Origin: Hydrangea macrophylla
Taxonomy: Eukaryota > Streptophyta > Magnoliopsida > Cornales > Hydrangeaceae
Length of the DNA stretch: 64,000 bases
Direction: 5' to 3'
Assembly (NCBI GenBank): GCA_033977485.1
Contig: CM066995.1
Location: 44,513,736-44,577,735, forward strand
In this document: piece by piece, positions 11,287 to 22,200 of the stretch
Numbering within the stretch: position 1 is the first letter of the stretch
Layout: every line of letters begins with the position of its first letter
Translations under genes and position numbers: made by a program
Notes under the pieces: generated by a model
The model's input: the letters and a program-made list of their open reading frames with translations, nothing else
Told to the model about the DNA's origin: nothing
The model's database searches: none

Positions 11287-13260
11287 ATGTCTCATCAAAC
11301 AAGAGAGGTATGGTATAAGAAGTCCATCTTCTTTGACTTGGAATACTGGAGCTCTCATCAAATTCGACATGTTCTTGATGTGATGCACACCGAGAAGAAT
11401 GTCGCAGAGCATTTAATTTGCACAATTCTAGATGATAAAAACAAATCAAAGGATAAAATAAGGGCACGTGAAGATATGAGGGATATCGGCATACACAGTG
11501 GCCAGTGGATGCAAGTAGATGAGCTCACAGGGAAACAAATAAAACCAAAAGCATCATTCCACTTGGATAAAGATGAGAAACGACAATTTTGCCAAATTTT
11601 GAAAGACTTGAAGCTCCCTACAAGTTTTTCATCTAACCTGAGCAACATTGTCACTCTAAACCCACCCAGTTTGCATTCGTTGAAGTCGCATGATTATCAT
11701 GTTATTTTACAATATTTGTTACCCGTATTGCTTCAACATGCCTTTCCAAAACACCGAGATTTGCGAAGAGCTATCCAACAATTAAGCTTATTCTTTAACA
11801 TACTGTGCTCAAAAGTCTTGATTCGAAAGGATATCCAAAGAGCCAAATACATGGTTGCAGAGGCATTGTGTGTGTTGGAAAAACACTTTCCACCATCATT
11901 TTTTGATATCAGTATCCACCTCATGGTGCATCTAGCTGATGAAGCATTGATTTGTGGACCTACTGGACCTCGATGGATGTATCCTTTCGAACGATAAACT
12001 CATTTTCTTATATGTATTCATCCATAGGCAAATGACATGGATTTATTAACTTACATATTTTTTCTACTTATACAAATAGGCAAATGAAGGAATTTAAAGA
12101 CATACCTAGCAATAAGAGGTATGTTGAAGGATCTATTGCTGAGTCTTATGTTGTTGGAGAATCCGTAAGGTATTGTATGGAATATATGCCAAATCCACTC
12201 GATGGAAATCATAAACGTACTCGTGAAGCCTTTTTAGAGGACAATGGCGTGTTTTCTGATGAAGGACCTTTGCTCGACGATAAAACTGTAATGTTGGAAT
12301 CTAATCAATTTCAACAAATACGTCGATGGGTACTATTTCGACTTGACGTTCACGGACTCAACGATTACTACAGGTTTGAGTCATTTGTAACATATTTATT
12401 GAACATATCCACATATAACTACTAATATATAAACTTCTATTTACAAATTTCAGTGAGTATAAAGCGTTTTTGAAATCCACTTGCGATAAAGGAAAGGGGA
12501 TTGTAAAGACAGAAGTAGAGATACAAACTTCTTTTATCCTCTAGTTATATGATAAGGTATTTCTCAGTTAATAAGAAATAAGAATACTGACATATGTAAT
12601 GTATTTAGTTAGGTTCATATTGCATGTACTTATAAGCGTGTTTCCATTGAACAGTTGGTGTCTTCTGGTGAGACTGAGACAAATGCTGTTTTGTGGCGGT
12701 TAGTTCAAGGGCCAAAGCACATGGTCAAAACATACAAAAAGTACCGTGTTAATGGTTTTGTATTTTCTTCTAAGTATCATGATGAAACCATTGTCACGCA
12801 AGATAGTGGTGTTTGCATGAAGGCATGGACTACATTTAGGGCAAAAAAAAGTGATAAAAGGCCCAAGGATGCTTGGACAATGTGGTATGGGGTTATAAAA
12901 CAAATAAATGAGTTGGATTATACAATATTTAAAGAGGTAGTGTTTTATTGCGATTGGGTGCGAGTGGAGGACAAGACTAATGGTTGTAAACATTGTCCGA
13001 ACTCTAACTTGGTGATGGTAAATTTTGCTAACTTAAAGAGTAGTGCCAGTGAGTTCGACGAGCCTGTCATTCTTGCTTCTGAGGCGAGTCAAGTCTTTTA
13101 CTCAAAAGATCTTAGAAATCCCAATTGGTGGGTGGTTATACATTCACCAAAGAGATTGACCAGTCGAGTAGACGAGTTAGAGATACCAAGTGTCTTCCAA
13201 TCTACTCTTGAAGACCAACCTCATTTGGAAGATCTGTTGAAGCAGCATGGCTCTACCTAG
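11287..13260 (+). pseudogene. CACTA transposase, N-terminally truncated and degenerate
   Basis: Begins within Transposase_21 at KSIFFDLEYWSSHQIRHVLD, equivalent to about residue 600 of the copy 1 protein. The Transpos_assoc and catalytic Asp segments are missing. DUF4218 continues to 11993. The next exon (12079-12373) carries SNKRYVEGSIAESYVVGES, and DUF4216 lies at 12655-13260 with EFDEPVILASEASQVFY. Two faults beyond the deletion: the donor after 11993 reads ATAAAC instead of GTAAAC, and the exon from about 12453 (EYKAFLKS) runs into a stop at 12541-12543. The start Met at 11287 is arbitrary. Product inactive by inference. Confidence 0.85.
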
Positions 13261-13465
13261 TGTTATGTATCTTGCATAAATTACCTCTGTATTGAGTTTA
13301 ATTATATTTTTGTTTGGATTGTACGACTTTTTGTACTGTTGCTTGATTGAATGCAAAACTTTACTTTTCTTTTGATAAATTGTTATGCGCTAAATATTAT
13401 TGTTCTTTGTTATCATTGTTGTTCGCAAACTACCACCTTGTTTTCAAATGACAGGAATTGGAATT

Positions 13466-15065
13466 ATGACATCAAGTGGAGGTAAATTTATCCCGAATTC
13501 ATCTCAACCATCATCTTCAGTCCCACCCATATCTGAGTCATTGGGAGGCAAAGCCCCAAAAGAAAAAATGAAAGTCACAATCGAAATGGACGGGTTTGTG
13601 GTGGGTGAATACTCAAAGATATGGAGTACTCGAACGGGAGATTTTGTGAGAATGCACATTCCAATTAGCTACAATGATTTTAGAAAAGTGCCAAAGAATT
13701 TCAAAGACGATGTTTGGAATGCTTTAATGGTAATTTTTTTTGTGTAGGCTCTTTATTTAATTAGTTGGTTTACTTAAGGGTTTTTTTTAACATAACTATC
13801 CTATTCCACTACTAGGTTGAATTTGAACTTGATGTTCCACAATCTGTGGCTCGCCCATTTGCGGAGAGGTCGTGGCCCCAAAAGTTTAGAACACACAAAA
13901 ATAACTTACGAAACCTTGTGAGGACAGGTCATCAAGATGTGCCAAAAGGTGTTGATCCACTTGTATGGAACAAGTTTGTAGAAAATGAGAGAGATCCAAC
14001 AAAGGTGGAGCAAATTGCTAGAAAAGTGAACAACAGAAAACAACTTAAGATTCCCCATACACTTGGGCGTCGTTCCTACGCTCAGAAATCATACTTAATG
14101 GTTTGTATCATTGCTTACACTTTTTCTGTTCAATGCAAGTTTTTCACAGCTAACTCATTAAAAATTCCAATGTCTAGCGAAAAGAAAATCCTGGAAAATA
14201 CTACAGCCGTGTTGACAAATGGTTGGCGGCACATGAGCATATTGATGGGAGTGTCTTGGAGAGTGCTAAGAGTAAATATGTAAGTAACATATTATTTGTA
14301 GGTTTTAATTCATAGCTTAAATTTTTTAGTGTATTATCACAATATTTATATTTAATGACTACAGGATGAAATAAAGGCAATTGAAAATATAAGAAAAACG
14401 AGGGATGTAGTAACAATTGTGAAGACTTTGACAATGACGAGTTAACCCAGGTATTTGGGAAGGAAAAAAGGGAAGGGGTTCGTGCTGTGGGATCCCGTAT
14501 CTCTAAGAGGCAACTACTTCATATCGGGTTGGCAAGGTCCAAAATTGAGGGAAAAAAGAAGGTAAATGAAGAAGTTGCTGCATTGGAGGATAAGATTATC
14601 TCTCATGTTGACTCAAAATTTCATGATATGCAAGGTATAATTAAGTCTTTAGTTTCGAAACTCTCAAATGTCAGTACCCCTCCAGTGGTGACTACCCCCC
14701 CAAGTGAGTTTGGATCAAATTCAGTTAATCTTCCAACTCATTTAGCTCAAAACCTGAATAATGTTTTTGCCATGACGGGTGTTACACATTCTACTCATCC
14801 TATGCCTCCTCCCACCGACAAGCCCCCATGTATATTATTTGACAAATTTGGTAAACAATTGGCAAAGGGGTATGTTGTGACGGATGCTACAGCTAATGTC
14901 TGTCACGGCAAACAAGTTGGTATAGGCGAAAAGAAAGTTTATATCGAGGAAGTGTTTGAGCTTGATGCTCGTTTGTGGGATTCTCAAGGGGAACACGATA
15001 CATTGGCAAGCGTTGTTCAAGGGGGATTTGTGATTTGGCTTCAGTGTTGGTTAAAGATTGGTTGA
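13466..15065 (+). pseudogene. CACTA second gene (Transposase_24-like), frameshifted
   Basis: Exons 13466-13729, 13816-14100, 14178-14279 and from 14365, with standard GT/AG borders. Residues include VRMHIPISYNDFRKVPKNF and, in exon 3, SRVDKWLAAHEHIDGS, matching the gene at 1-987. In exon 4 the frame breaks near 14405: one frame stops at TAA (14443-14445), while the next frame continues CEDFDNDELTQVFGKEKREG and then to a stop at 15063-15065. A one- or two-base indel is the simplest reason. The C-terminal half has a coiled-coil-like stretch (EEVAALEDKIISHVDSKF). In copy 1 the same region reads open. Confidence 0.8.
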
Positions 15066-15375
15066 CTATATATGTTTGTCTTATTTTCTATGACTTTAAA
15101 TTTTAGACATGGTTTTTTTGTCAGTTAGTTTAGTTTAGTTTTGGATGGATTTACTCTTTTAATTTCAGACACGGCTTGTTAGTTTTTGGTTTGGATGTAG
15201 AAACTATTTGTATTAAGAATAACTATGCTTCTTTTGGATTATATTTCATGTTTTAATATAGATTGAGCTTGTGCTTATTATGGATTAGATTTGAGTTTGA
15301 TGTGGATGTGATGTAAATTAGGTGCAAATAAAATTGGGGAGCATATTTTAGTATTTACGTTTTAAAATTCAAAAT
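15066..15375. other. 3' untranslated region of CACTA copy 2
   Basis: AT-rich, no ORF. It lies between the second gene and the right subterminal array. AATAAA-like words are present (near 15326), but a poly(A) signal cannot be fixed. Confidence 0.4.
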
Positions 15376-15843
15376 AATTACTAACGGATAATTTCCGTTA
15401 GAATTCTTACACATGTGTGAGAAAATAAACTGTTAGTAGTAAAAATTACTAACGGTTTATATCCGTTAGTAATTGTCTTGAAAGTGTTGGAAAATTCTCA
15501 TATTACAAACGTTAGTAATGATATTACTAACGGAGAATATCCATTACAAATTACCGTTAGTTTTTTGCATACAAAATTATTAGGGTAAAAAAGCCGTTAG
15601 AATATATATTACTAACGGACAATTTTCGTTAGGAATAATAAATTACTAACGGACAATAGTCATTAGGAAACATATTACTAACGGACAAAGTCTGTTAGTA
15701 TAAATAATTGTTCTAACGGACATTTACCGTTAGAAAATCCGTTAGAAATATTAGCCACGGGGTACTACTAACGGTAATAGTCCGTTAGGAATAATTTTAC
15801 TAACGGTAAATTACCGTTAGAAAAGTGCCATTTTGGTGTAGTG
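15376..15843 (+). repeat. CACTA copy 2, right subterminal repeat array and TIR
   Basis: At least 15 copies of ACTAACGG or its inverse CCGTTAG in about 450 bp, often paired as TAACGGTAAATTACCGTTA with 10-15 bases between members, ending at the TIR (15830-15843). They are likely binding sites for the element's own proteins. The repeats are imperfect and in both orientations, unlike a satellite. Confidence 0.9.
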
Positions 15844-16416
15844 AAAGATAGCTTTTAGCGAGGAAACCAAAATTTTGTTGCCAAAAATAAAGACCTATAA
15901 GGAGAAATTTTATTTTCCTTGCTAAATGTCAAGTTTAGAATTTATTAATTTATTTACTTTTTGAAATTTTAAAATATAAATACATTGGCAAGGAAAATCT
16001 ATTCCTCTCTAAAGCACACCAACAGTGATGAATTTGTTTTTCCTCCCTGAAGAGACCTTTTACCTCGGACATTTCAATTTCGGTTCCAAATTAGACACTT
16101 TTAGCAAGAAAATTTATTTTCCCTACATACAAAAAATCTTGGTATTTAGCGAGGAAATTTGTATTTCTTTGCTAATCTGGTACTTTTGGCAAGGAATTTT
16201 AGTTTCCTCGCTAAATATTAGTAGAATTAGCGATTTTTTTATAAAAAAAAATATTTATCACCTTTAATTCACTTATAACCATGAAAAGTGTTTTCTTTGC
16301 CACGTTTCCTTGCTAAAACACCATTTTGTTGTAGCAGACGTGGTTTGGTGGGTGACCTAACTTTATTTTTTCTATTAACTTGAATTAAATAGAGTTAGTT
16401 AAAATTAGTAATTAAT

Positions 16417-16681
16417 GGTGTGTTTGATATATCCAAACAAGTGCTAAAAATTAAAACTTTAATCACTTATTTTTTCAGCGCATTTGCAAATATGCAATTG
16501 ACGTGAAAATGAAGTAAAAAATTTACTGAAAATTTTAATGAAAGAAATTCTTTTGAAAAAAATCACTGAACACAGTTTAATTGAGTATTTGAGACATTAT
16601 TTTCAATACTACAAATTCAATAGCTTAAATTTTTCAGCACTAAAATTTAGTACTTAGATTTTAATTTTATCAAATGGGACC
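16417..16681. mobile_element. Possible MITE with imperfect inverted ends
   Basis: Left GGTGTGTTTGATATATCC and right (complement) GGTCCCATTTGATAAAAT are similar, and the inner arms share AAAATTAAAA and TTTTTCAGC words in inverted order. No TSD was recognised. Could be an old hAT-like MITE. Confidence 0.35.
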
Positions 16682-16989
16682 TTAAGCTTTAAAGATATTT
16701 TGTATGATTTTTTTTTATATATAATTTTTGTTAATTTTTATTTTTGATCTGTCGTTTCTATAAGAATAGATGTCTATGTATATATATATATATATCTACT
16801 ATACTATAAGAACAAATAAGCTAGCACGTCAAAAATATATGAACTTCCTATCTTACCCTTATTTATCTGTAAAATTACTCATCGGCCAAAGAATTCTCAC
16901 CGTCTAAACAAATGAATGACTAAGGATATTTCGGTCATTTTAAGGTCGGCCGTCAAATGGACACTGTGCAAGCTGTGACTCCTCCACGT

Positions 16990-17649
16990 TCTCTCTCTCT
17001 CTCTTGTTGTCCTCTTTGACGTTTACCTAGGTCTTCCCTTCAGTCTCTCTGTTTGTGCCGCTTCAAAAACTGCGGCCTTTAACCAGATCTTCTCTCTATC
17101 TTTGCGCCTCCTCAAAAACTGCAGCCCGACTCTAAAAAATTTCAAAGCTGCTGCTCTGGGCGTTGGCATGTCGTGCGTTGATGAAGGGATGCCAGATCGA
17201 TCACGTCGTCTCTCATCGTTTATCCTTACCAATTCGCCTCTCTTTCGCTCTCTCTCTCCCCACTCTTAGAACAGGTATGGTCTCTCTCTCTCTCTTTACT
17301 TTTTGATTAGGGGTTTTCCAAATCTAAGATGCCTAGGGTTGAAGATCTATAATTGGAGGATTCTAGATTTTGATCTAATTGGAATACATCCTTATTTCAA
17401 AATTGAATTTTAGATTCTCAGTTTTTAGAAATCTTCACTCACTCTAACCTATATGTTATTATTTGCACAAACGTATATCGCTGTATCTATCTGTGTATGT
17501 TTGGACTGATATGAAAATTTAGAACTTTTGATTGTATACGCGATATGTGTATGTATAAATTGGTATATATATGACTATGTCTATGTGTTTGTATGTGATT
17601 TGGCTGGATTGAAATTGGAGACCTGATTTTTTTTCAAATTGTTGTTTAG
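16990..17649 (+). other. Helitron 5' part: CT-rich leader and intron-like sequence
   Basis: Contains CT microsatellites (16990-17003, 17250-17292) and an AG-GTATGG junction near 17274, like a 5' untranslated exon followed by an intron leading to the HSP90 exon at 17650. I do not find the HSP90 first coding exon. The region may be the captured gene's leader. Confidence 0.35.
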
Positions 17650-18590
17650 GCGTTGGATAATATTCTTCAATTTGAGAGTGTAACGGACAAGAACAAGCTC
17701 GATACTCACCCGGAGCTTTTTAATCAGGATTATCCTTCACAAGGTTACTAAAACTCTCGACAATGGTATCAGAATGACCAAAGCAGGTAGGTATTACAAT
17801 TTACAATACATTCATAAATGTCGATGTGCTACAATTGTCTTGTGGTGGTAGTGACTTTGGGGATAGTAACTGTATTCTTCAATTCGTTATACAACCTGAT
17901 ATCAAAGAATTTGTTATTGCTCCATCGAATATTAATCAAGGAAAGCATTTAATTGAATTGTTACAAAATACCATTCAAACTTCAATTCTAGGATTTACAA
18001 GCAAATGAAGAATTAAATCACTAAGAAATGTTAAATCATTGTCAAAAATACTTTACTTCAAGTCACATGTGATTTTTTATTAATTAGGTGATTTTCTCGT
18101 CTATTTCTTCAGAATATGACCACGTTTTTGTAATCTTCTATTAATAGCTCAAGATTGAATACCAACATGCCAATTTCTTCAGAATATGACCACGTTTTTG
18201 TAATCTTCTTCAAAGGGGAAAGGCTTTCCTACTCCTAAAACCATAAGCAAATACTCCCATCAATTATTTTCTACATTTTACCCTAAAAGATATGGGTATG
18301 TATAAATTCATACATATATGACTATGTCTATGTGTTTGTATGTGATTTGGCTGGATTAAAATTGGAGACCTGATTTTTTTCCAAATTATTGTTTAGGTGT
18401 TGGATAATATTCTTCAATTTGAGAGTGTAACGGACAAGACCAAGCTCGATGCTCACCCGGAGCTTTTTAATCAGGATTATCCTTCACAAAGTTACTAAAA
18501 CTCTCGACAGTGGTATCAGAATGACCAAAACAGGTTGGTATTACAATTTACAATACATTCATAAATGTCGATGTGCTTGAATTGTCTTGT
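17545..18590 (+). repeat. Direct duplication of about 290 bp including an HSP90 exon
   Basis: Segments of about 290 bp starting near 17545 and 18292 (offset 747) share intron (TATGACTATGTCTATGTG), exon and downstream intron sequence. They differ by scattered substitutions, such as GAACAAGCTC versus GACCAAGCTC. Both share the same frameshift in TTTTTAATCAGG, so the duplication followed the damage. About 460 bp of other sequence lies between them, which itself has a 40-base repeat (AGAATATGACCACGTTTTTG near 18112 and 18180). Confidence 0.85.
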
Positions 18591-19295
18591 GGTGGCCAAA
18601 TTACACTGATGGAGTAGTTTTCTGAGAAAACTTCCGGAAGCTTTTCATTTACCCCGCAACTTTTTTTACTTCTCATTCTCTCTGTATATGATACTGATTG
18701 TAGTTTCATAATTGACCATTGTTATAGATTTGGTGAATAATTTGGGGACGATTTCAAGGTCCCGAACAAAGGAATTTGTGGAGGCTTTTTAGGCCAGGGC
18801 TAATGTGAACATGATTGGCCAATTTGGAGTTCGGTTCTACTCTGTCTACCTTGTGTTGTTGTTGGGAAGGTCATTGTGACAAAGGCTGTCAGTGGAGAGC
18901 CTCTTGGTAGAGGAACCAAGATCACTCTCTTCCTTAAGGAGGACCATGTAAGATTAGTCGCCATTAAACTAATTTCTGTTTGGTTGGTGGGAAAAGGAAT
19001 GGAGAAAAGAATTTTAAAAAACACTCATGTTTTTTTTTTGGGGGGGTAAAGAAAAAATAGTCATGGTGGACCATGTATTGAATTCCCCTCCCCCCCCAAC
19101 ACCCCCCCGAAATTGAATTGGATTTGCTCTGCTCGGTTTCTTTTCCTTGTCAACCAAAAAACTTGTTGTTTTTCGTCCCACAGTTAATTATATTGAATTT
19201 TATGCACTTTGTACTTTGTGCTACATAAAGTTGAAATACTTGGAAGAGAGGGAGCTCAAGGACCTTGTGAAGAAGCATTGTGAGTTCGTCATGCT
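17650..19295 (+). pseudogene. HSP90 (cytosolic type) gene fragment, introns retained
   Basis: Exon A (17650-17786) and its duplicate A' (18397-18533) encode the ALDKIRFESLTD-to-GIGMTKA part of the N-terminal ATPase domain. Exon B (18728-18947) carries DLVNNLGTI, MIGQFGV and SGEPLGRGTKITLFLKED. Exon C (19231-19295) carries LKYLEERELKDLVKKHCEFV. Exon borders match the MTKA/DLVNN and FLKED/LEYLEE positions expected for plant HSP90 genes. Frameshifts occur in exon A (extra base in TTTTTAATCAGG) and exon B, and exon B lacks about 20 codons before SGEPLG. The first exon and everything after C are absent. HSP90 is an ATP-dependent chaperone; this copy cannot make one. The introns show DNA-level capture, not retroposition. 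Confidence 0.88.
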
Positions 19296-22200
19296 GGTTT
19301 TGAATAAATTGTTTTGGCAATTAGGGTTTATTAGAATTTGAATCTGTTATTAACTACTTGTGTTAATTTCAACAAATGTAGGTGGTTTAAGGCTTTGCTT
19401 CGTAATAAGAAGAAACTATGTTGCCTATGGAATTGTGCCTCTACAGTGAACCAAGCACCTCACCCCCCACGACGCCGTTTCCTGCGACCTCTCTGCTTCA
19501 GCTGCCCAGCCTCTCTGCGGACAGCTGTTGTGTGTAAAATGACACCGGTTGACATTACGCCGTCTGAGCTTCTACGACACTTTTGTCTGCATCGAAGCTT
19601 TTACTGTGTGCCTATGCTTCTTCGATTGGGTGATGGTAGCATGTGCTGGAGGCAGGAGGAGCCTTCAGGCCGAGGATCATACTGATCATGGCCACACTAA
19701 AATCTTTCAAGCTTCGGTTAGGAAAAGAATAGTGGAAAATAAGGTCATACTATGTAGACTTAAACACACAGATTAATCATGGTAATTAAATTCCAATTTA
19801 TTTATTGGATATAGCAGTTTCAGAATTGCTTCGCACAGAACTATAATGTCTCATTAGGCAATAATTATAGTAGTGATTAACAGAACCATCCGTATAGATC
19901 CATGCAAATCAAACACCACCACCGCCTCCGCTACAGGTGGTTGCATGAAGACTTTATCGCTGATGGGTACCTTCCTTCGATCCTGTAAGAAAACACCACA
20001 ACCTATTAATCAGGTATTAATCTTATACTAAATTTTACTTCAATTTGTCCATTCCCTTCTTAGTACCCAATTCTAGATTTCCTTTGATGTTTTGATTGTT
20101 TAATTTTCCAAGCATAGATAGTGATTTACATCTTTCTTTCTGCACTTTCTTCTTTAGTGCCTTCCATATCAGTGTTTATTCCTAATCATAGGATCATAAT
20201 AAAGTTTATTTCAATGATAGGTATCAAAAATTACAGCAATCTTCTTTCAGCTGGAGCAGTTTCTGGCATGGTTTGAAGGTTTGTGTAATTTCACTTCTTT
20301 TTTTAAAAAATCAATTTGTTTGCTTAACTGAATTTGATTTGTGGGTTTCATTCTCATGATCTATGTATTGAGTATTCAATTTTATTTCATTCTTCTCTTT
20401 AATCCATTTGTTAATTTTGTTTGCTTAACTGAATTCGATTTGTGGGTTTCATTTTCATGATCTATGTATTGAGTATTTGGTGGGTTTACAAGTTTTGAAA
20501 TTTAGGAGCTCCACATTTCATTTGGTTCTTGTGAAAGCTGGAAAAAAAAAACCAGTTTTTTTTAATTACAATTATTCATCTGCTACATTTTTGTTAGCAA
20601 CCAAATGCATAATTGCTTATATTTCGGGGGCCGGTTTTCGTTTAGAGGCCGAAAAGCCATTGCTTTATTGCCATTCGGCGCTCATCCAACAAATTCTAGA
20701 GGTGTGTAAATTCAAACACATTCATATAATTTGGATAGTGATTAGTTCTTTAAATTTTGTTATCCAGATGGCAGAGATAAGACACGTTGATGCAGTTTTT
20801 ACTCAGAAATGAGTTATAGTCATAGTCATTGGGTAGGTGCATCATTATGTTTTGCTGCGTGTATAATGTGTTTGACTCAATATATTTATATTCCTTAGGT
20901 GAAAATTCCTCCAGAAAGCTGTTTACTTACTATTCCAGAAGATATATACCATAAAGCATGACAAGTTCCCAATATTATCTTTATGATTACTGTTTCCAGC
21001 TTCTCATTAATTTGTCAAATACAGGACGAAAAAGACCCAAAGTAATAGACCGAAGTCTATTCCATGCCTTATATTAACTAAACTTAAAAGGATAAATCTT
21101 AAGATTCTACGACTCATTTTGGTGCAAATATTTAGTGATTGTGTCAAATAAGTGCATGTTTGGTGACAATTATTTGAGATTGTTGAAAAGTTGAGTCTGC
21201 TGGGCAACCAACGTTTAAAATCTATTTCAAAAATCAGTTTTGCAAATAAGTAAATAAATAAAAGATTAATTTAAAAGTAGGAAGTTGAAGGTTTTTCTAA
21301 AATCTCGAAGCAATACCAAATACTAAAAATCTGTAATAAATTCTCTCTAATTTCCAAATAGAGCCAAAATGGGCTCTAAGAAAATTAAATGCAAATTTGC
21401 GATCCACTGTTCTTTGCTTATTGAAATTGGAAAATGATCTACTTTCAGGCAAGGCCTATTATGTATCCAGTGGTGAAGGAGATTCTTCAAAGGCTTGGCA
21501 GTAAGGTAAATCTTTGCGTTTTCTTGGAATAGCAATCTTTGCGTTTTACCAGTTTCTTGACAGATTGCAGTGTACAGTGGGCTTTAAGTCTCAGATCCTC
21601 ATTTCGGTGTTCTGCTCGCTTTTAATCTACCTTCTCTGCAAACTAACTATTTTTTTATTCTGATAAACCTTACTATTGTGAAACCATGAAAAATCCCAAA
21701 CACCCACACCCTCAATTGGGTTTACAAATGCACCTTTGAATGCCCTTTCTTTGAAGTAGCTACATGAACAAAATTGTTACTTTTGTGTGGTTGAGGCTTT
21801 CTTTTAGAATGCTGAGTTATTGTAAACATATGTATCATATGCAAAGATCAAACTTTGCCCACATTGCTATAGTTTTTGGTATTGCTGAATTTCTTTACCG
21901 TGTAACATTGTTGTCTTTTAGAGTCTAAATTTAGAACCTTAGTTTGCCTTTGTTCTCCAGCAGAGTCAATGAGATTTATAGGCTCTTATATGATTATTAC
22001 ATATAAACATGTATTAATTTGTTTTCTTTTGTAGGAAACTTATAACAACCCACCTCAAGGTTCTTTCTCATTGAGTGCTGAATCTGCTAATGACTTACAT
22101 TTGTTGCTACAAAGAATTAATACCTCCTGCTGATGGTGAGGTAAAACACCAACCTAATTTTCATAGCTTTAAATGCACACTTTTATTGCTTTTCAAAATA

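Larger units (their letters stand above)
8437..15843 (+). mobile_element. CACTA DNA transposon, copy 2 (degenerate, complete ends)
   Basis: Starts CACTACACCATTTAG at 8437 and ends TTTTGGTGTAGTG at 15843; the two termini share CACTACACCA. The flanking bases AAA (8434-8436) and AAA (15844-15846) form the 3-bp TSD expected of CACTA. Gene order is transposase then second gene, both plus strand. Both are broken, and the N-terminal half of the transposase is absent, so this copy cannot make its own transposase. It sits inside the element at 8049-16336. Confidence 0.92.
8049..16336. mobile_element. Non-autonomous TIR element, about 0.88 kb, split by CACTA copy 2
   Basis: Left end TGCTACAACAAAAAAGGG (8049) and right end, complementary strand, TGCTACAACAAAATGGTG (from 16336) form an inverted terminus of about 13 identical bases. 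The two arms, 8049-8436 and 15844-16336, are filled with repeats of CCTTGCTAAA, GGCAAGGAAA and TTTAGCGAGGAAA in both orientations. No coding capacity. The flanks show no clear TSD, so the superfamily is uncertain; the subterminal repeats and CTACAACAAAA end suggest a CACTA-related element. Confidence 0.6.

Noticed and set aside
15376..15830. ACTAACGG repeats as a satellite or CRISPR-like array
   Set aside because: They lie just inside a CACTA terminus, in both orientations, as expected for subterminal repeats.
19338..19776. 115- and 75-codon ORFs in the Helitron
   Set aside because: Overlapping frames without recognisable domains; composition fits chance ORFs in GC-richer DNA.
20221..20277. 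Mitochondrial carrier gene fragment
   Set aside because: Only 18 residues resemble a carrier repeat start and a stop follows; too short to call.
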